A DNA stretch of 9,844 nt from Chloroflexota bacterium (lineage in GTDB: Bacteria; Chloroflexota; Chloroflexia; Thermomicrobiales; JADLAZ01): contig JADLAZ010000301.1 of the NCBI GenBank assembly GCA_020849725.1, positions 1-9,844 on the forward strand, in the 5' to 3' direction. Shown one piece after another: positions 4,894 to 9,844 of the stretch. Numbering within the stretch: the first letter of the stretch is position 1; each line of letters opens with the position of its first letter. Position numbers and translations under genes: made by a program. The notes beneath the pieces are model-generated. The model was not told the origin of the DNA. It saw nothing but the letters and a program-made list of their open reading frames with translations, and did not search any database.

Positions 4894-4972
4894 GAGTTCT
4901 CTTCTCCTGGTGCGGACGCGTCCGGCCGCGCGCCGGGCATGCTCAGAACGCCGGCCGCCGCGGTCGGTCGCG

Positions 4973-5464
4973 CTACAGGTCGGGGGGCAACTCGACCGGC
5001 TGGCCGACCGCGACTCCGACCCGACCGAACCAACCTTGCGGCACCTCCAGCGCGTAGCGGTACGGAGCGGCCGGGTAGTGCAGCGTCTCGTCCAGCGGTT
5101 GCATGTCCTGAATGTCGACGATGACGTGGCGCTCGTCGATGAAGGCGATCGACAGGGGCACGAGTGTGTTGCGCATCCAGAAGGGCGAGCGCGACGTCAC
5201 CGGAAACACGAACAGCATGCCGGCGCCATCGTCGAGACGCGGGCGCTCCATCAGACCACGCTGCCGCTGCTCGTCGGTCTGGGCTATTTCGACGACGACC
5301 AGTGCGCTGGCGGCCGGGAAGCGCACTACCGGCGCCTCCGGTGGCAGCGCGCCCGGGTCGCCGCCGGCCCGCGCGCCGGACCAGGCGCCGACGGCCAGGC
5401 TCGCGCCCAGCAGCGCCAGCGCGATCGCGATCACCGGCCAGCCGCGCCGGACCCATCGTCGCAT
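4973..5464 (-). CDS. DUF192 family membrane-anchored or secreted protein
   Basis: A 163-aa protein. Residues 1-9 are basic (MRRWVRRGW), 10-29 form one hydrophobic span (VIAIALALLGASLAVGAW), then a Gly/Ala/Pro linker; this is a signal peptide or N-terminal anchor placing the rest outside the membrane. Residues 53-163 are a full DUF192 domain: the R-G-L-M motif (69-72), GAGMLFVF (80-87), FWMRNTLVPLSIAFID (95-110) and the late ALEVPQGW. The family's function is not established. The ATG at 5464 is chosen because GGAGG lies 5 nt upstream and the hydrophobic segment then sits at the N-terminus; an in-frame ATG at 5566 would pass through the likely promoter and leader hairpin. It is the first gene of the probable DUF192-dcd-ruvA unit. 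Confidence 0.88.
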   Translation of the reverse strand: MRRWVRRGWPVIAIALALLGASLAVGAWSGARAGGDPGALPPEAPVVRFPAASALVVVEIAQTDEQRQRGLMERPRLDDGAGMLFVFPVTSRSPFWMRNTLVPLSIAFIDERHVIVDIQDMQPLDETLHYPAAPYRYALEVPQGWFGRVGVAVGQPVELPPDL

Positions 5465-5475
5465 GCCTACCTCCC

Positions 5476-5500
5476 GGCAGCGCGCCCGCACCGCGCTGCC
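5476..5500 (-). promoter_or_regulatory. Leader hairpin just before the DUF192 ribosome binding site
   Basis: GGCAGCGCG (5476-5484), a 7-nt loop and CGCGCTGCC (5492-5500): a perfect 9-bp stem. On the minus-strand transcript its 3' arm ends 2 nt before the GGAGG-type Shine-Dalgarno. If transcription starts near 5503 the hairpin is the very 5' end of the mRNA. It could stabilise the mRNA, tune translation or be an operator. Confidence 0.5.
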
Positions 5501-5509
5501 ATCTTCGGT

Positions 5510-5515
5510 ACTATA
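5510..5515 (-). promoter_or_regulatory. Possible -10 (TATAGT) of the DUF192-dcd-ruvA unit
   Basis: Minus-strand TATAGT (four or five of six to consensus depending on weighting) 45 nt before the ATG at 5464. No convincing -35 lies 16-18 bp upstream. The plus strand of the same spot reads TACTAT and might serve the divergent small gene at 5594. Confidence 0.35.
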
Positions 5516-5593
5516 GGGCATTGGTCCGCGCGCCGCCGTGTCGCGGCGTGGCCGGTCCCCCGGCACGCCTGTCTGGCGGGGAGGAGAACGACG

Positions 5594-5749
5594 ATGGCGC
5601 GACGGCAGGCCCGCCGGCAGAGCGCACCGGCCGCTGGCTCAACGAGGCCGAACCGGGCCGACAGCGGCCGCTGGCGCTACTGGCTGATGGTCGCCGTCGT
5701 CGTCGGGCTGGCGCTCATCATGGTGGTGACGTCGCTGCCGCTGCCGTGA
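5594..5749 (+). CDS. Small single-span membrane protein (51 aa)
   Basis: Not a recognised family. Residues 1-28 are hydrophilic and very basic (MARRQARRQSAPAAGSTRP, then RW/RYW), 30-47 form one hydrophobic helix (LMVAVVVGLALIMVVTSL), and the protein ends PLP. By the positive-inside rule the N-terminus faces the cytoplasm. The ATG has a strong GGGGAGGAG 7 nt upstream, which is the main reason to believe this short gene; a longer open frame runs upstream to 4805 but lies antisense to the DUF192 gene and dcd. It is 74 nt before the DtxR/MntR-type regulator, with no terminator between, so the two are probably cotranscribed. Confidence 0.65.
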   Translation: MARRQARRQSAPAAGSTRPNRADSGRWRYWLMVAVVVGLALIMVVTSLPLP

Positions 5750-5823
5750 GCGGTGGGGCTGCCGCCAGCGCGGCCCGCGCCGGCCGTGTCGCGCCGCGTG
5801 CCCGTGGGGAGAAGGACAGAGGG

Positions 5824-6534
5824 ATGACGCCGGCCAGCATCTCGCCGATCATGGAAGACTACCTCAAGGCGATCTACGAGTTGAGCCAGGCCGCGCCGGA
5901 TGGGCCGGTGCCGGCGGCGGCGCTCGTCGAGCGCATGGCGGCCGCACCGGCGACCGTCACCGACACGGTCAAGCGTCTGGCTTCGCTCGGGCTGGTCAAT
6001 CACGCGCCCTACAAAGGGGTCACGCTGACGCCGGCTGGTGAGAAGGCGGCGCTGGAGGTCATTCGTCACCACCGGCTGCTGGAGCAGTACCTGGCCGAGG
6101 CGCTCGGCCTACCCTGGGACCAGGTCCACGCCGAGGCCGACCGGTTGGAGCATGTGCTGTCCGAGGCACTGGAGGCGCGCATTGCCGCCGCGCTCGGCCA
6201 CCCGACGATGGATCCGCACGGCGACCCGATCCCGGCCGCCGACCTGACGGTGGTCGAGGGCAGCCGCGCCCGCCTGAGCGATCTGCCGGCCGGCGAGTCA
6301 GCAACGGTGGCGCGAGTCGCCGATCAGGCGCCGGCCAAGCTGCGCTACCTGGCGACACTGGGGCTGGTTCCAGGCGCGGCGGTCGCAATGGTCGACAAGG
6401 CGCCGTTCGCCGGACCGCTGCTGGTGCAGATCGGTGAGCAGCGCCAGACGATTGCCCACGAGCTGGCCCAGACGATCTTCATCGAGCCGACCGCCGCCCC
6501 GCGCGCCTGGCCAGACGGCGGCAACGGGATATGA
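5824..6534 (+). CDS. DtxR/MntR-family metal-dependent transcriptional regulator
   Basis: A 236-aa repressor with the three-domain DtxR plan: winged HTH (about 7-70, MEDYLKAIYEL... ATVTDTVKRLASLGLV), dimer and metal domain (71-135), and an SH3-like FeoA domain (about 145-221). Metal ligands by alignment from memory: His83, Glu87 and His102 match DtxR His79, Glu83 and His98; Glu109 and His110 match Glu105 and His106. At the DtxR Met10 and Cys102 positions there are Asp12 and Asp106, acidic as in manganese sensors (MntR Asp8 and Glu99), while MntR Glu11 is Lys15. A manganese response is therefore suspected, not shown. ATG 5824 has AAGGA 7 nt upstream. No transporter gene that it might control is in the window. 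Confidence 0.9.
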   Translation: MTPASISPIMEDYLKAIYELSQAAPDGPVPAAALVERMAAAPATVTDTVKRLASLGLVNHAPYKGVTLTPAGEKAALEVIRHHRLLEQYLAEALGLPWDQVHAEADRLEHVLSEALEARIAAALGHPTMDPHGDPIPAADLTVVEGSRARLSDLPAGESATVARVADQAPAKLRYLATLGLVPGAAVAMVDKAPFAGPLLVQIGEQRQTIAHELAQTIFIEPTAAPRAWPDGGNGI

Positions 6535-6585
6535 GCCAGCCCCTCGTGGACGGCATCGCGCCGCTCCACCCCATCGCTCAGCCGC

Positions 6586-6604
6586 CGGTGAGATCGCCTC
6601 ACCG
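6586..6604. terminator. Weak hairpin between convergent genes
   Basis: CGGTGAG, loop ATCGC and CTCACCG form a perfect 7-bp stem inside the 118-bp gap between the regulator stop (6534) and the propeller gene stop (6653). Neither side has a T-run. Its place between convergent genes suggests bidirectional termination. Confidence 0.35.
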
Positions 6605-6652
6605 ATCCGGTCGGGGGTGGGATCGAGCAGATCGCGTGCACGCGTCTACCGG

Positions 6653-8650
6653 TCAGGCGTCGCGCAGCCGCCAGATCGCGCCGCCCAGGCTGGCGGCGAA
6701 CACGAGCCGGTCGTCGGCGTAGGCCGGCGATAGCACGACGGCGATGATCGAGCGATCGGTCATGCCCTCGCGCAGCGGCCGCCAGCCGCGCCCGCCGGTG
6801 CGGGACACGTACACGCCGGCGCTGGTGGCGGCAAACAGCGTCTGGTCAGTCGCAAAGTGCGGCGACAGCGCCAGATGCACGACGGTTGCCCGTGGCCCGC
6901 CAGGGCGATCACCGGTCCAGATCGGCCGGCGGCCGCCGGCGCGGCTTTCCACGGCGTTGCGCATCGGCCGCACGACGCGGTTGGCGATGCCGACGAAGAA
7001 GCCGCCGTCGCGCACAAACGTCGTCGGCACGGCCAGCGACACCCAGCGTGTTTGGTCCTGCTCCTGCAGCGCCAGCTCCCAGGTCGCGCCGTCGTCGGTC
7101 GACCACCAGACCGCCGTGCGCGCCTCGGCATCGGCCGTGGCCGGCCGGCTGGTGGCAGCCAGCAAAGTCGCGTCCTTGCCGTAGTTCGGCGAGAAGCAGA
7201 TCGTTGCCAGTTCTTCGCCCAGAAACGGAGTCTCCAACTGCCGCCAGGTTAGCCCGCCATCAGGCGAAAGATGCACGTCGCCGCGCGGACCAGCCGCCAG
7301 CAGCGGGCCGATGCCACTGAAGTTCTGCGCCAGCGCCACCGCCTGCGCCGGGGCTGGACCGCCGATCCCATACCAGGAGTCGCCGCCGTCGCGACTGAGC
7401 ATCACGCCATCGGCCGTCGCTGCCACCAGCACCCGGTCGGCGGCAAAGGCGGGTGACACGGCCAGCCCGGCGACTTCGAGACTGGTCAGGCCGGTGGTGA
7501 TCGGACTCCAGGTGGAGCCACCGTCGACGCTGCGCTGCACGCCTTCCTCCAGGCCGCAGGCGAACAACGTCTGATCGGCGGCGAAATCGGGCGAGATTGC
7601 CAGCGTCACCAGCAGGCGTGCGGCCAGGCCACGGTTGGCCTCATGCCAGGTCTGGCCGCCGTCGGGCGAGCGGAAAATGCCGTGCTGAGCGGTGCCGGCC
7701 AGGGTCACGCGGTGCTGGTCGAGGTCGAAGTCGTGGCGGCTCGGCGGCGGCGGCACGGCCACACACAGCGCCGAGCCAACCGCCCCGACCGGAGTCCAGG
7801 TTGCGCCGGCATCCTCAGAGCGGCACACACCGCCGGCAGTCGCCACCAGCGCGATGCCGTCGATGGCGAAGCCGGGCGACAGCGCCAGCGCATTGATGCA
7901 GCGGTCGGTCAACCCCTCATTCACCGGCACCCACTGCACGCCACCATCGGTCGAGCGCAGGACGCCGGACTCTTCCGTGCCGACGAAGATAGTCTGGTCC
8001 ATCTCGAACGACGGCGACAGCGCGATCGCCTGAATCACCAGCCCATGCAGGAAGCCCGGCTGCCAACTGTCGGCGTTGTCGGTGCTGACATACAGCCCGT
8101 TGGTCGAGGCGGCGAACAGGGTCGTGTCGCCGCTGAAGCCACGCGTGATCGCCAGCGCCATGATCGGCTCCGGTCCCAGGCCGGTGCTGGCCGAGTCCCA
8201 GGTGCGACCGGCGTTCGTGCTGCGGTAGACGCGGCCGTCCTCGGCGCCGGCGAAGACGGTGGCGTCGCTGGCGAAGGTGGGCGACACGACCAGCGCGGCA
8301 ATCGACGGCGGCCGCCGGCCCCAGAAGCTGAGCGCCTGCCAGGTCTCACCGCCGTCGGTGCTGCGGCTGACGCCGGCCTCGCGCCCGCCGACGAAGACGA
8401 TGCGGTCGCGGGCAAAGTCGGGCGAGAAGGCGATGGCGTCGACGAACGGATTAGGCAAGCCCTGGCTGGCGTTGTGCCAGGTCAGGCCGGCATCCATCGA
8501 GCGATGCACGCCCGCCAGCGTTGCCGCCAGCACCATCTGGTCGTCGGTGTAGGTGGGCGAGAAGGCGACCGCCGCCACCGTGCCGCCCTCGCGACCGCCG
8601 ATCGCCTGCCAGCGGCCGGCCGTCTCACTCACCATCTGCTCTGTGGGCAC
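6653..8650 (-). CDS. Large Asp-box (BNR) beta-propeller protein, 14 repeats
   Basis: A 665-aa protein built entirely of repeats of 42-55 residues with the pattern 'aAlSPxFaxDxtlfaaTxxGvyrStDgGxtW'. Asp boxes (SxDxGxxW) lie at 51, 97, 144, 189, 233, 278, 328, 374, 419, 462, 517 and, degenerate, near 571 and at 616. The strand 'SPxF/Y' occurs 14 times (31 to 641). The last repeat lacks a box, and the N-terminal AGRWQAIGG looks like its missing strand, as in ring closure of propellers. Fourteen blades would suit two seven-bladed propellers. No signal peptide or membrane span is visible, no sialidase catalytic residues are recognisable, and the function is unknown (relatives include sialidase-like, Ycf48-like and sortilin-type folds). 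The GTG at 8650 is supported by GAGGAG 6 nt upstream. Enolase lies 139 bp upstream on the same strand. Confidence 0.85.
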   Translation of the reverse strand: MPTEQMVSETAGRWQAIGGREGGTVAAVAFSPTYTDDQMVLAATLAGVHRSMDAGLTWHNASQGLPNPFVDAIAFSPDFARDRIVFVGGREAGVSRSTDGGETWQALSFWGRRPPSIAALVVSPTFASDATVFAGAEDGRVYRSTNAGRTWDSASTGLGPEPIMALAITRGFSGDTTLFAASTNGLYVSTDNADSWQPGFLHGLVIQAIALSPSFEMDQTIFVGTEESGVLRSTDGGVQWVPVNEGLTDRCINALALSPGFAIDGIALVATAGGVCRSEDAGATWTPVGAVGSALCVAVPPPPSRHDFDLDQHRVTLAGTAQHGIFRSPDGGQTWHEANRGLAARLLVTLAISPDFAADQTLFACGLEEGVQRSVDGGSTWSPITTGLTSLEVAGLAVSPAFAADRVLVAATADGVMLSRDGGDSWYGIGGPAPAQAVALAQNFSGIGPLLAAGPRGDVHLSPDGGLTWRQLETPFLGEELATICFSPNYGKDATLLAATSRPATADAEARTAVWWSTDDGATWELALQEQDQTRWVSLAVPTTFVRDGGFFVGIANRVVRPMRNAVESRAGGRRPIWTGDRPGGPRATVVHLALSPHFATDQTLFAATSAGVYVSRTGGRGWRPLREGMTDRSIIAVVLSPAYADDRLVFAASLGGAIWRLRDA

Positions 8651-8663
8651 GCGCTACTCCTCT

Positions 8664-8787
8664 GGTGGGTGCTGGGTGCTGGGGGAATGATGCGTGATGA
8701 GGAGTGGGTTACGACGGACCCTCACCCTAATCCTCACCGACTGCGGTGGATGAGGGCGAGGGTGAGGATTCCTTCCCACCACCCACC
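8664..8787. repeat. Nested-palindrome intergenic element between eno and the propeller gene
   Basis: Outer arms GGTGGGTGCTGGG (8664-8676) and CCCACCACCCACC (8775-8787) are inverted copies with one mismatch. Inner arms, 8720-8739 (CCTCACCCT...CACCG) and 8744-8767 (CGGTG...AGGGTGAGG), form an imperfect hairpin with loop ACTG. The tandem GGGTGCT occurs twice (8667 and 8674). It fills nearly the whole 139-bp gap. It may be a dispersed repeat, and the inner hairpin could terminate eno transcription, although no T-run follows. Confidence 0.5.
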
Positions 8788-8789
8788 GA

Positions 8790-9844
<1,055 letters not shown>

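Noticed and set aside
5465..5566. N-terminal extension of the DUF192 protein
   Set aside because: It would bury the signal/anchor segment 35 residues inside and read through the leader hairpin and -10-like site.

Overview
The window is GC-rich bacterial chromosome (G and C dominate third codon positions) with densely packed genes, several GTG starts and clear AGGAG-type ribosome binding sites. The gene set (enolase, dCTP deaminase, RuvA, three tRNAs and RNase P RNA) is housekeeping. The style of the proteins, the 14-repeat Asp-box propeller and the dispersed palindromic elements remind me of Chloroflexota (Thermomicrobia-like), but that is an impression and not a phylogenetic result.

Layout. 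1-572 (minus): the start of an NAD(P)-dependent epimerase/uronate-dehydrogenase-like gene, preceded by a 75-aa unknown gene with a good sigma70-type promoter. 767-952 (plus): a 4-oxalocrotonate tautomerase-like protein. 1010-1736 (plus): a stable-RNA unit driven by a near-consensus promoter: tRNA-Thr(CGT), tRNA-Leu(CAG), RNase P RNA and tRNA-His(GTG), closed by a hairpin. 1848-2055: a 208-bp non-coding element with 63-bp imperfect terminal inverted repeats and a 9-bp near-duplication at its edges, i.e. a MITE-like insertion just upstream of the next promoter. 2162-3675 (plus): an enoyl-ACP-reductase-like SDR (FabI/FabL type) followed by a TetR-family regulator; a dyad and a triple TCCTGGC repeat lie in the SDR promoter region.

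3683-5464 (minus): a DUF192 lipid-anchored or membrane-anchored protein, dcd and ruvA, with ruvA starting 5 nt after dcd. 5594-6534 (plus): a 51-aa single-span membrane protein and a three-domain DtxR/MntR-type metal-dependent repressor, divergent from the DUF192 gene. 6653-9844 (minus): enolase (N-terminus outside the window), then a nested-palindrome intergenic repeat, then a 665-aa protein of 14 Asp-box propeller repeats.

No CRISPR array, phage, toxin-antitoxin or defence system is visible. The most unusual items are the MITE-like element, RNase P RNA embedded between tRNAs with only 4 nt before tRNA-His, the 14-repeat propeller without a signal peptide, and the mixed metal site of the DtxR/MntR protein.
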